Of a stretch of DNA of 64,000 nucleotides, positions 45,337-53,723 are shown in pieces (position 1 is the first letter of the stretch; every line of letters starts with the position of its first letter). Source of the stretch: Rapidithrix thailandica (lineage in GTDB: Bacteria > Bacteroidota > Bacteroidia > Cytophagales > Flammeovirgaceae). The notes beneath the pieces were generated by a model. That model was not told where the DNA came from, did no database searches, and saw nothing but the letters and a program-made list of their open reading frames with translations. Made by a program: the position numbers and the translations under genes. The stretch lies in the NCBI RefSeq assembly GCF_039710355.1, contig NZ_JBDKWZ010000007.1, forward strand, positions 347,479-411,478, in the 5' to 3' direction.

Positions 45337-45893
45337 AAGGACTGACAGGGTTTACGCTACAAATATATCATTCAATCTCCTCTGCTTGTAGCAATTGAAT
45401 AAAATTTCCACATCGCTACTTTATTTAACTCTTTACTTTGCCAAAAGGCTTCAAGTTTTTTGTACGACATTCTCACAAGATCAAAATTGGCACACCTCAA
45501 CATATTTTTGGCTATTCAAAGTAAGCGAATATTCGCCTACAGTATAACTTATTCGCTGCTGCGATTTTACATTTTATATATGCGCATAAGCAAATTTTGT
45601 TAATATTTCGGTATTTGTAAAGACTCCTTAAACTTTAGTCTTTTCCACAAATGACAAACATCCCTATACACTTTTCAAACATTCAGTATAATATTCTGAA
45701 ATATTAAAAAAAAGCAAAATATTATACTGATTACGGGAAAGTTACAAGGTAGTAAATTTAACTTTAAATTAATATCAAAGTATTGTGAGTAATTTTTAAT
45801 TCATCTTAAGTTCATAATTCCTTCACAATACAAGCTTCGCTGAATTCTATGTTTGCACTGAAATCAACTATTTCACCTAGAATTATTTCAGCT
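45337..45893. other. AT-rich intergenic region, 12-bp inverted repeat inside
   Basis: An unusually AT-rich, gene-free stretch of about 550 bases upstream of the exported protein at 45894. It holds the inverted repeat listed separately. No RNA gene is recognised. Confidence 0.5.
45684..45729. promoter_or_regulatory. Inverted repeat CAGTATAATATT-N22-AATATTATACTG
   Basis: A perfect 12-bp inverted repeat, 165 bases before the exported protein gene, without a T run of terminator type. It could be an operator or an mRNA structure. This is a positional inference only. Confidence 0.4.
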
Positions 45894-46529
45894 ATGAGTA
45901 TTGTAAAAACTTTCAGTGTAAGATTTACTTTTTTAGTAGTAGTAGCCTCATTCCTAAGCACCGTAGCATTTGCTGACGGTGAATCAGACAACAACTCAGC
46001 AAACATTGAACTTACAGGTATCGGTAAAAGCAAAGCCAAACTTAGCTTAGACAACCTGGAAGGTAAAAAAGTAGCCGTAAAAATCAAAGACCTCGAAGGA
46101 AACACGCTTTATGCGAAGTTTTTCAAAAATAAAGAACAGTACAATGTATTGTACGATTTGGGAAGCCTGGAAAAAGGAACCTATAAAGTGGAAGTATTTG
46201 TTGCAGGCAAGCAAATTGAAAAATTACTGGATGTAAATGATGGTCGTCTTGCCATCTCAGCTTCCGGACAAAACGATGGAGAAAACTATTCGGGACATGT
46301 ATACTTTCAAAACAACAAGTTGAAAGTATTCATTAAAAATAACAACCGTCACGACTTAGGAGTACAATTGTACGATATCAACAACAACCTGGTGTACTTC
46401 GAAGAAATACAAGACGAAGATAAAATTTTGAAAGTGTACAATTTGACGAAATTAAAGAATGGTGCTTATTCTTATGTAGTGAACTTAGGAGATAAAACAT
46501 TCACAGAAACATTTGAAATCAGCAAATAA
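45894..46529 (+). CDS. Exported protein with two secretion-tail-like Ig domains
   Basis: The preferred start is the ATG at 45894, which begins a clean signal peptide (TFSVRFTFLVVVASFLSTVAFA); the frame is open 15 codons upstream. The mature part, about 185 residues, contains two related segments, about 30-120 and 120-210, each like a DUF3244 / T9SS sorting-domain beta sandwich (VAVKIKDLEGNTLYAKFF..LGSLEKGTYKVEVF and LGVQLYDINNNLVYFEEIQ..LTKLKNGAYSYVVNL). It is rich in Asn, Asp, Lys. It is probably periplasmic or surface-located. Its long AT-rich promoter region suggests separate control. Confidence 0.75.
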   Translation: MSIVKTFSVRFTFLVVVASFLSTVAFADGESDNNSANIELTGIGKSKAKLSLDNLEGKKVAVKIKDLEGNTLYAKFFKNKEQYNVLYDLGSLEKGTYKVEVFVAGKQIEKLLDVNDGRLAISASGQNDGENYSGHVYFQNNKLKVFIKNNNRHDLGVQLYDINNNLVYFEEIQDEDKILKVYNLTKLKNGAYSYVVNLGDKTFTETFEISK

Positions 46530-46561
46530 AAAAAACTTCATTTTCATATTTAAGGTGAAAA

Positions 46562-46591
46562 AGGGAATACAACTTGTATTCTCTTTTTTTT
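46562..46591 (+). terminator. Terminator of the exported protein gene
   Basis: The stem AGGGAATACAA / TTGTATTCTCT-type pairing has a short loop followed by TTTTTTTT. Confidence 0.75.
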
Positions 46592-46720
46592 ATTTCTACC
46601 TGAGAAACTCTCCGGGCTTCTTTAACAATTCTGAAAAAATTGGCTCTGAGGTTTTATTTATTTTTATAAATATGTATTTTCCAACTAATTTTGAGCCCAG
46701 ACCTACAACTGAACACAAAC

Positions 46721-47476
46721 ATGGCACTAGACAAAGCTTCTACAAACAAAACCTTCAACAAATCATTATTTGGCTACAACAAGAAACAGGTAACAGAACA
46801 TATTGATAAATATCAAACCCGTATCCAAACCTTAGAAAGTAACAACGAGGAGCTGCACACAGAGGTCAGTTCATTGAAGAATGAGGTTTCAGAGTTAAGG
46901 GCGATGGAAAAAAGCCTGTTATTTGCCTTACAAGAGGCACAAGAACACAAAAAAGAAATCATCGAAAAGGCCCAAAAGCAAGCCGAACTGGAAGTAAAGA
47001 GAGGCCGGATGCATGCCGAAGCCAAAATCCATCAGGCCCGTGAGCATGCGCGTAACATCTTACAGGATGCCAACCTAATGTATAAAAACAAACTGCAAGC
47101 CATGCGCAAAGACTTGCAGATTCTGGAACATAACTATCAGGTCATCGACCATCAAACCGACCGGCTCATCGAGGAAATGACCTCCATTATTCACGAGACA
47201 CTCAGTCGTTTGGAAAAGCTTGCCCGCTTGAAAAAGGTGTCTTTGTTGGAAGAAAAATTGCAAAAAACCAATAAGCTGATTTCACAGAAAATGCCTGATT
47301 TGGAAAACGAAGAAAGCATCGTTCCTGAAAATCATTTACCCAAACAAGCCCCCTCCGGAGTAGAAGAAAAAATTCATTCTTCTTATCAAGAAAAGATCCG
47401 GACGGTCAAGGATGAAACAGATCAACTCATGTTGGGCATCGATGATTTTGACAACTTTTTTGACCAATTCAATTAA
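46721..47476 (+). CDS. DivIVA-domain coiled-coil protein
   Basis: The 251-residue protein begins with a DivIVA-like segment, FNKSLFGYNKKQVTEHIDKY (about residues 12-31), followed by an almost continuous coiled coil to about residue 180 and a Pro/Glu/Ser-rich tail. DivIVA proteins of Gram-positive bacteria bind curved membrane and organise division and polar growth. Members are also annotated in Bacteroidota, but their role there is unclear. There is no signal peptide or membrane segment. The frame is open 10 codons upstream; the ATG at 46721 is preferred by the family-like start. A role in division or polarity is inferred. Confidence 0.75.
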   Translation: MALDKASTNKTFNKSLFGYNKKQVTEHIDKYQTRIQTLESNNEELHTEVSSLKNEVSELRAMEKSLLFALQEAQEHKKEIIEKAQKQAELEVKRGRMHAEAKIHQAREHARNILQDANLMYKNKLQAMRKDLQILEHNYQVIDHQTDRLIEEMTSIIHETLSRLEKLARLKKVSLLEEKLQKTNKLISQKMPDLENEESIVPENHLPKQAPSGVEEKIHSSYQEKIRTVKDETDQLMLGIDDFDNFFDQFN

Positions 47477-47548
47477 CACAAGAGCACTGGTTTCTCCGAA
47501 GGCGAAATCAGTCTTTCAATTCCCCTCTCTTCAATGCCATTTGCTGTC

Positions 47549-47935
47549 CTAAGTCCACAGGTACTTTCTGATTTTTATCAAGCGGATCAACTTTTCGTTG
47601 TCGGCTTCCTGTTGTTTTTCGTCTACTTCTATATGCTCCATTTTGCTGCGCTCTTTCCACCATTTGTATAAAACATCCATTTCCTCTTTGACATTTCTAT
47701 GAAGTTCGGTGTGGCTCCAATCGGTGTATTTATGAATTTCCTCTTTTTCAATACAGTCTACCAATAATTGAAAACAAGCGTGCAACATCACTTCGTCTTT
47801 GTCCATCCATTTGGCCGGAAGACTCTCAATAGTTAACAGATTTGCTGGATTCATTTGGGTGTATAGTAAGTGGTTTTGCTCACGAATAAAGAAAATATTT
47901 TTCAGCTTACCAAAATGCTTGTTTTCTGGGGACAT
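47549..47935 (-). CDS. Hypothetical protein, 128 residues, phage-protein-like
   Basis: A soluble protein without signal or membrane segments. The C-terminal two-thirds, WMDKDEVMLHACFQLLVDCIEKEE, DVLYKWWKERS and NEKLIRLIKIRKYLWT, reads like small conserved proteins of unknown function that I recall from tailed-phage genomes. That similarity is from memory and unverified. The N-terminal 30 residues may not all be translated; an in-frame Met lies at residue 28. It is convergent with the DivIVA-like gene. No other phage genes are next to it. Confidence 0.6.
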   Translation of the reverse strand: MSPENKHFGKLKNIFFIREQNHLLYTQMNPANLLTIESLPAKWMDKDEVMLHACFQLLVDCIEKEEIHKYTDWSHTELHRNVKEEMDVLYKWWKERSKMEHIEVDEKQQEADNEKLIRLIKIRKYLWT

Positions 47936-48077
47936 AACATCATTTAGAGGGATACAAACTTCTTCTTAGCCCGGGAATATTACTTGTGAAACCTCCCCAT
48001 CTATACAACACCTTCTTCAAATTTTTAGTAAATTGTATAGATTATTCAACAAACCACCGGTGTACGGGATATGCCTT

Positions 48078-48803
48078 ATGGAAATGAAAAAAATCTTTTT
48101 GGTCTTAGCTGATATTAGTGGCTACACCGAATTCATCAAGTTACATAAAATCAGCCTGCTCCATGCCGAAGAAATCATCAGCGAACTATTGGAAAGCGTG
48201 ATCAAAGAATCCTCAACGCCTTTGGTTTTACATGAATTGGAAGGTGACGCGGTGGTATTTTATGCCGAATCGGACGGTAGCCAAGCCATGGCGCAAGATA
48301 TCTACCGGCAAGCCCAGCAATTTTTTGAAGGCTTTCGCAAAAAAGAAGGGGAATTGATCAGTGATTGCAGAGTATGTTCTTGTGAAGCCTGTGCCAAAGT
48401 AGGTCAGCTAAAGTTAAAAATCATCATGCATCATGGAAGGGCTGTTTTTAACAAAATCCGCCACTTCACAAAAATTTCCGGAGAAGACGTGATCCTCGCT
48501 CATCGCTTGTTAAAAAACTCCATTCCCCACAAAGAATACTTGTTGATAACAGATGGTTTTTACCAGATCTTAGGCGAAGTAAAAGGCATGATTCCCGAAC
48601 AACGATGCGAGAATTGTGAAGGCTTGGGACCTATCAATGTAATGGTGCACTACCCCGAAAAAAAACGGATGGACATCGTCCCCCCCAAACGGACATTTTG
48701 GAGCAAAGCAAAAATGGTTTGGCGGCTCGACTTGCATATGATTAAGCGTATATTCATTCCCCCGAAAAAATTTCATCACTTACAAATGAGTACAAAACAT
48801 TAG
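48078..48803 (+). CDS. DUF2652-family protein (adenylate-cyclase-like fold)
   Basis: The 241-residue protein matches the DUF2652 family, whose first part resembles nucleotide-cyclase domains: LVLADISGYTEFIKLHK at the start, LHELEGDAVVFYAES near residue 60, and ILAHRLLKNSIPHKEYLLIT. It has Cys clusters (CRVCSCEACAK and CENCEGLG) that may bind metal. The C-terminus is basic. The frame is open to a TTG at 48033, but the ATG at 48078 or the one at 48084 fits the family start better. Cyclase activity is not established. It is followed by a terminator. Confidence 0.8.
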   Translation: MEMKKIFLVLADISGYTEFIKLHKISLLHAEEIISELLESVIKESSTPLVLHELEGDAVVFYAESDGSQAMAQDIYRQAQQFFEGFRKKEGELISDCRVCSCEACAKVGQLKLKIIMHHGRAVFNKIRHFTKISGEDVILAHRLLKNSIPHKEYLLITDGFYQILGEVKGMIPEQRCENCEGLGPINVMVHYPEKKRMDIVPPKRTFWSKAKMVWRLDLHMIKRIFIPPKKFHHLQMSTKH

Positions 48804-48912
48804 CAAAGTCAAGTACTCTACTCACTAGTTCACTCAATCATAAATAACGCTATTGACTATAATGTGCTAACGGTCCGGTAGATTTGGCTTATTTATAATC
48901 TTGATATATTAT

Positions 48913-48954
48913 AAAGTGCGTGTTGTTATCCAAATGAAAACAACACGCACTTTT
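48913..48954. terminator. Bidirectional terminator before the Tricorn-like gene end
   Basis: The 15-bp stem AAAGTGCGTGTTGTT / AACAACACGCACTTT has an 11-base loop and lies between the convergent DUF2652 and peptidase genes. Confidence 0.9.
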
Positions 48955-48985
48955 GTATGCCGGCTGAATAAATCAACTGCTCAAC

Positions 48986-51900
48986 CTACCTTGCTTCATA
49001 AGAAGAGTGCTTGGGCGATTTATATTCATTTCCATTCAGCTTTTCCATTATATAATCAATCGCTTTTTCCAACTGAAGATCGTTTCCTAGAGCCAATTGG
49101 GTAGGATCTTCCGGCACCTCGATATCCGGTTCCACTCCATGGCCTTCTTTAAACCAAGTACCATCCGGATTGTACATACGGAAAGTGGGCACCGTAACAC
49201 TTCCTCCGTCAATCAATGAAGGGGCTCCGGATATCCCGATCAAACCACCCCAGGTACGACTACCGATCAATGGCCCTAATCCGGCTTTCCGGAAGTAATC
49301 CGGGAAGGCATCGCCCCCGGAACCGCTCCATCCATTGATCAACATGGCTTTGGGGCCAAAATTAGCCGTTGGAGGCCAAACCCAATCCTTTCCATCCCGT
49401 ACGGCCCAATAAGCCAAAGGTTTGCGATTGAGCAACTCAATAAACCGGTCGGGAATTTGCCCTCCGTTATTAAACCGCTCGTCAATCACCAGGCCTTCCT
49501 TATGCCGTTGTCCGGCAAACTGCCTTACCAATTCGTTCTGCCCGTCAATTCCGGTACTTCTTACATAAATATATCCGATTTTTCCACCACTGGCCTCCTC
49601 TACTTTTTGTCGTTTTGCTTCTATCCAAGCCAGGTGTCGTAAGCGGGTTTCGGAGTTAAGAGTTTTTACAATTACTTTCCTTGCCGTAGCCAGCTCTGGT
49701 TTCTCGTTGACCAATAATTCCACTACTTTTTCCCCTAATCCCTGAAAGGCATGATAAGGTTCAAACTCTATGGAAAGCGGTACGCCATTGACAGCCAAGA
49801 TATAATCTCCTTCCTTCACATCTACACCCGGCATCGCCAAAGGCGAGCGTACTTCGGCATCCCAAGCCGCACCTTTGATAATTTTCCCAATCCGGTAATG
49901 TTCACCGCTAATATCCCAATCAATGCCCAGGTAGCCTACATTTTGTTTTGAAGCTTGTTCGGTATCTCCTCCGCCCCGGTAAGTATGGGAGGCATTCAGT
50001 TCTCCGATCAACTCTCCCAACACAAAGTTCACATCCCAACGGGTAACGGCATCCTCCAATAACTTGCCATAACGTTCCCGCATGGCAGACCAATCGACCC
50101 CGTGCATATTTTTATCATAAAAATAATCTCTTTCCAAACGCCATCCCTCCGTAAATATCTGCTTCCACTCCGCTTTGGGGTCTACCACCATTTTCATTTC
50201 CTGTAAAGGCAATGGTTTTTCCAGCTTCTGCCCTGCCTCCAAGGATACGATTCCCGAGTTGTCCTCTTGTTTGAAGACCAATACTTTTTTGCCATCGGCC
50301 GACAACTCATAAGCATCCACACCTTGAATTACCGTTTGCTCTTTTCGCTTTTCCAAATCGAAGTACTTCAGAGCAGATTTCTCTTCGCTTGCTCCGGTAT
50401 TAGGAAAATGAAGGTAGGTTAATTTTCCTTTAGCAGCTCTCAACCTACTGTAATTGCCCGGTTGGGGAGGCAAGATTACCATACGTTCTTCCAAACCCTC
50501 CAAATCAATCGTGACTTCTTTCTTTTCCTCCTTGTCATTTTCCTCTTCTTTTTCCACCCTTACTTCATCATTTTTAGGTGCCAAGGGAGAAAGCACCTCT
50601 TTGCGAAGGCAAATAGCCGCCAAATGAGTCGAATTCGGATAGACAAACGAATAATCAAAATTACCATATATTGGATTCAGATGATTATCGGTAGTCACAT
50701 ACAGGTAGTTGCCTTCGGGATCAAAAACAGGGTTATTCGCATTGTAAAACCCGGAAGTTACCTGATGCCGGCTTTGGTTTTGTACATCGTAAAGAAAAAT
50801 GCCATTGTGTTGGTTATCCAAACCTCGTGCATACGCAAGCCAACGACTGTCTGCCGACCAACTGGCAGAAAAGTCATACTGCCCGCCATACATCATCCAC
50901 AAGCCTTGGTCTACTTCCTGAATGCGGTTCTTTTCCCGGTCAAAAATTTTGATACGGCTGGTTTGATCCACAAAAGCCAGCTTCTTACTATCAGGCGACC
51001 AAAACAGATGATAGCGAAAGCCCGGTCCCAAAGATGTCACCTTGCTGACGGACTCATTCTTTTGTACATCCATGATTGTCAACTCATATTCTCCGGAAGC
51101 ATCGCTCCAATAAGCAATGAATTTTCCGTCAGGCGACCAGGCGGGAAAACGCTCGGCTGTACCACTGGAATGGGTCAGGTTTTTTACATATCCCTCTTCA
51201 GCAGGCAGGGAAAATATTTCGCCCCGGGCTTCTACCAATGCCCGCTTTCCGTCCGGGGAAATATTCATATTTTGAACATATTTTTCTACCGATTCGGTCC
51301 GGGGCACTAAGAACTGTTGATCAGTCACTACATTGATTTTCACTTCTTTGTATTCCTGTGAAGCCAGATTCATCAAATACAAATTGCCTCCGGCTTCAAA
51401 TACCAATTCTTCCGGCCCTATCGAAGGGAAATGAACGTCAAAATCTTTAAACCGGGTGAGTTGACTCGTTTGTTGGGTATGGAGGTCATGTACCCAAATA
51501 TTATAGCGTTGTGCCGGGCCTTGGTCGGACAAAAAGTACACCTTGTTTCCATGCCACATGGGGAGTTCGTCATTACTCGCTTTGGATGTAATTTTACTGG
51601 ATGAATAATCTTCCAAATTAAAGAGAAGAATATCTGCGGCCCAACCACCCCGGTATCGCTTCCAGGTCCGGAACACCCGGGAACGATCGGTAAAGGCAAT
51701 TTGCTTGCCATCAGGAGAAAAACTGCCGAACTCAGCATATGCTATAGGGAGGCGCTCGGCCATTCCTCCGGCCGGACTGATCAGGTAGAACTGACTAAAA
51801 CGTTGGCGTCCACTTCTCCGGGTGGAAGCAAACAGGATCCGTTCACCCTCCGGATGCCAGTCAACCATCCGGTCAGTACTTCCATGATAAGTTACCCGCT

Positions 51901-52207
51901 TAGCCAGTCCACCGGTAGAAGAGACGACAAAAACATCGGTATTGCCATTGTAATTCCCACTGAAGGCAATCTGAGAGCCATCGGGAGAAAAACGGGGGAA
52001 AGACTCCTCTCCTTTGGGAGAACTCAATTTTACGGCCGTTCCTCCCTCTTTGGGAACTACCCAAATATCCCCGGCATATACAAAACAAATCTGCGTTTGC
52101 GACACATCCGGATGCCGTAACATCCGAGCATTTACCTGGGCCTTGACCTCAGGAATTTCCAAAAGAATGAAACAGCTTAAAAAGCATATAAATGATAAAA
52201 CTCTCAT
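48986..52207 (-). CDS. Tricorn-like S41-family peptidase
   Basis: The 1073-residue exported protein has a signal peptide (VLSFICFLSCFILLEIPEVKA). Residues about 25-680 are two beta-propeller domains with WD40/TolB-like repeats (FSPDGSQIAFSGN, WSPDGKFIAYWSD). A PDZ domain occupies about 755-850 (YLGIDWDISGEHYRIGKI), and the C-terminal S41 peptidase fold has the catalytic Ser near residue 960 in NGWSGSGGDAFPDYF, with GSRTWGG nearby. In the family, the propellers gate peptides to the protease; it probably degrades peptides in the periplasm. The start shown is consistent with the signal peptide. Monocistronic by its terminator and promoter region. Confidence 0.93.
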   Translation of the reverse strand: MRVLSFICFLSCFILLEIPEVKAQVNARMLRHPDVSQTQICFVYAGDIWVVPKEGGTAVKLSSPKGEESFPRFSPDGSQIAFSGNYNGNTDVFVVSSTGGLAKRVTYHGSTDRMVDWHPEGERILFASTRRSGRQRFSQFYLISPAGGMAERLPIAYAEFGSFSPDGKQIAFTDRSRVFRTWKRYRGGWAADILLFNLEDYSSSKITSKASNDELPMWHGNKVYFLSDQGPAQRYNIWVHDLHTQQTSQLTRFKDFDVHFPSIGPEELVFEAGGNLYLMNLASQEYKEVKINVVTDQQFLVPRTESVEKYVQNMNISPDGKRALVEARGEIFSLPAEEGYVKNLTHSSGTAERFPAWSPDGKFIAYWSDASGEYELTIMDVQKNESVSKVTSLGPGFRYHLFWSPDSKKLAFVDQTSRIKIFDREKNRIQEVDQGLWMMYGGQYDFSASWSADSRWLAYARGLDNQHNGIFLYDVQNQSRHQVTSGFYNANNPVFDPEGNYLYVTTDNHLNPIYGNFDYSFVYPNSTHLAAICLRKEVLSPLAPKNDEVRVEKEEENDKEEKKEVTIDLEGLEERMVILPPQPGNYSRLRAAKGKLTYLHFPNTGASEEKSALKYFDLEKRKEQTVIQGVDAYELSADGKKVLVFKQEDNSGIVSLEAGQKLEKPLPLQEMKMVVDPKAEWKQIFTEGWRLERDYFYDKNMHGVDWSAMRERYGKLLEDAVTRWDVNFVLGELIGELNASHTYRGGGDTEQASKQNVGYLGIDWDISGEHYRIGKIIKGAAWDAEVRSPLAMPGVDVKEGDYILAVNGVPLSIEFEPYHAFQGLGEKVVELLVNEKPELATARKVIVKTLNSETRLRHLAWIEAKRQKVEEASGGKIGYIYVRSTGIDGQNELVRQFAGQRHKEGLVIDERFNNGGQIPDRFIELLNRKPLAYWAVRDGKDWVWPPTANFGPKAMLINGWSGSGGDAFPDYFRKAGLGPLIGSRTWGGLIGISGAPSLIDGGSVTVPTFRMYNPDGTWFKEGHGVEPDIEVPEDPTQLALGNDLQLEKAIDYIMEKLNGNEYKSPKHSSYEAR

Positions 52208-52539
52208 AGTATAGTTTATTTATTGGTCATTATAGGCCGAATGAAAAGTTAAAACTGCTCAATAAACTAATAATATTTTGGTAGATAAATAAGGAAATTT
52301 TAAGAGAGGCTAAAAATTGTTATCAGTTGACCAAGAAGCCGGATTAATGGAATCTTCGGAAGAAAGGATGGGATACTTTTAATAAAAATAAAGAGAAGAA
52401 GGGTTTTTCCTCACAAGAGCCAAGGATTCGCTTTGCTTTATTTAAAATCATTCTAAATAAACTTGCCCAAATATAGATTCCTCAGTATGTTTGCCCCTCT
52501 TTAAAACCATTCTAAAAAATACGATTCGAAATAGAGGGT
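52208..52539. other. Intergenic stretch upstream of the sigma factor gene
   Basis: 332 bases of divergent promoter region. No clear promoter, RNA gene or repeat is seen. Confidence 0.5.
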
Positions 52540-53064
52540 ATGCAAAGCGCTCCATTACACCTACAGGATTTAAAAACCTTTGAAAAAGTCTATACACTTT
52601 ATTGGAAGAAAGTCTATGGGGTTTGTTATGCACATACAAAAAACACGGAAGCCGCCCAGGAAATGGTACAAGACATTTTTTGCTCCTTATGGGAACGTAG
52701 GAATTCTTTAGAAATCTCCGGACCTATTGAACACTATTTGGTGAGGGCGGCAAAATTAAAAGTGATCGATTTTTATCGTCAAAAGAGCCAAAAAGAAGAA
52801 TTGTTGGGACACAACTTAACAGAGCTTTGCGATCATCAATTGTGCATCGAGAACGAAGTCTATTACAACGATGCTTCCCGCCAAGTGAATGAATTGGTGG
52901 ATAGGCTTCCCTGCCAATGCAAAAAGGTGTATAAACTCAGCAGGGAAAAGGGCATGAACACCCGGGAAATTTCATCCGCTTTATTGATATCCGAAAAAAC
53001 CGTCAAAAACCACCTCACCAAAGCACTGAACTTCTTGCGGGAAAATTTGTCCGTATACTCCTAA
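52540..53064 (+). CDS. FecI-type ECF sigma factor
   Basis: The 174-residue protein is an ECF sigma factor. Region 2 covers about residues 10-75 (FEKVYTLYWKKVYGVCYAHTKN, EMVQDIFCSLWE, DFYRQKSQ), and region 4 about residues 115-170 (LPCQCKKVYKLSREKGMNTREISSALLISEKTVKNHLTKAL), with a helix-turn-helix that reads -35 promoters. Bacteroidota members are usually encoded next to a FecR anti-sigma and a TonB receptor. Here the FecR gene lies about 6 kb downstream at 59194. Between them are the TPR gene and an oppositely oriented gene. The FecR/receptor is its probable partner by default. Confidence 0.93.
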   Translation: MQSAPLHLQDLKTFEKVYTLYWKKVYGVCYAHTKNTEAAQEMVQDIFCSLWERRNSLEISGPIEHYLVRAAKLKVIDFYRQKSQKEELLGHNLTELCDHQLCIENEVYYNDASRQVNELVDRLPCQCKKVYKLSREKGMNTREISSALLISEKTVKNHLTKALNFLRENLSVYS

Positions 53065-53723
53065 ATACGAGTCCTTATTAATAACCACATTACTAAGATG
53101 AGTTTTGGAAAAAAATCTGCTTCTCAACTCATTTAAAAGAAAGCAAAATACCCTTGCCTTCATACTCTGTTTTTAATTTCATCTGCTACCACAGCCATTG
53201 CGTCACTCGAACGGACTCACCTGCACAGAATTGGCACTTATCGAAGCCGCTGTAACCACCAAGTCGTCATACCAAATCCCGTATGGAAAAACCGGAGCTT
53301 TACATATGACTGATCAGCCAAGATATCGCTAAGCAAACTCGTCATAGAATAAGAACCTGGTGTCCTCTGTCATCTCAAAGTTTTCCGGTACCCGGCGTTA
53401 AGGTATTCATAAAGAGGGGCTCACTAGTAGATTACAAGCATTTCCTTAAAATTAGAGCAAACTATAAAGCATTGATTTCGTAATTGAATCATAGAGGAAA
53501 ACTAAAAAAATCAACATATTTGTAAGCAAAGCAACGAACTTGTGAAATAATACAGCCCCTGAATAAATTTGGGAAGCAACCTCTATTTCCCAACAAAGGA
53601 AATATTTCACGTTTCCATTCATGGGAGAACGGAACGTATTTTTGAAAATGAACCGGAGGCCTGCAAGGTTTGCCGGATGCTATTTTTACCATTAGCATAA
53701 AATATTAATCCAGTATCAAAGAA
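53065..53723. other. Long intergenic stretch, possibly with a decayed gene
   Basis: 659 bases without a good gene. The minus strand near 53203-53394 has a stop-interrupted, protein-like frame (listed separately). The rest is AT-rich and empty by inspection. Confidence 0.5.
53203..53394 (-). pseudogene. Possible decayed coding remnant
   Basis: One minus-strand frame reads VPENFEMTEDTRFLFYDEFA, a stop, RYLG, a stop, then VFPYGIWYDDLVVTAASIS. The composition looks protein-like but three in-frame stops (including the last) interrupt it. No family is recognised. It may be chance. Confidence 0.25.

Noticed and set aside
50462..51310. Long plus-strand open frame of 282 codons inside the Tricorn-like gene
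   Set aside because: It lies antisense to a clear S41-family protein and its sequence has no recognised domain; it is a shadow of the real gene.
53489..53698. Minus-strand 69-codon frame upstream of the TPR gene
   Set aside because: No domain, no start signal, and composition unlike its neighbours; likely chance.
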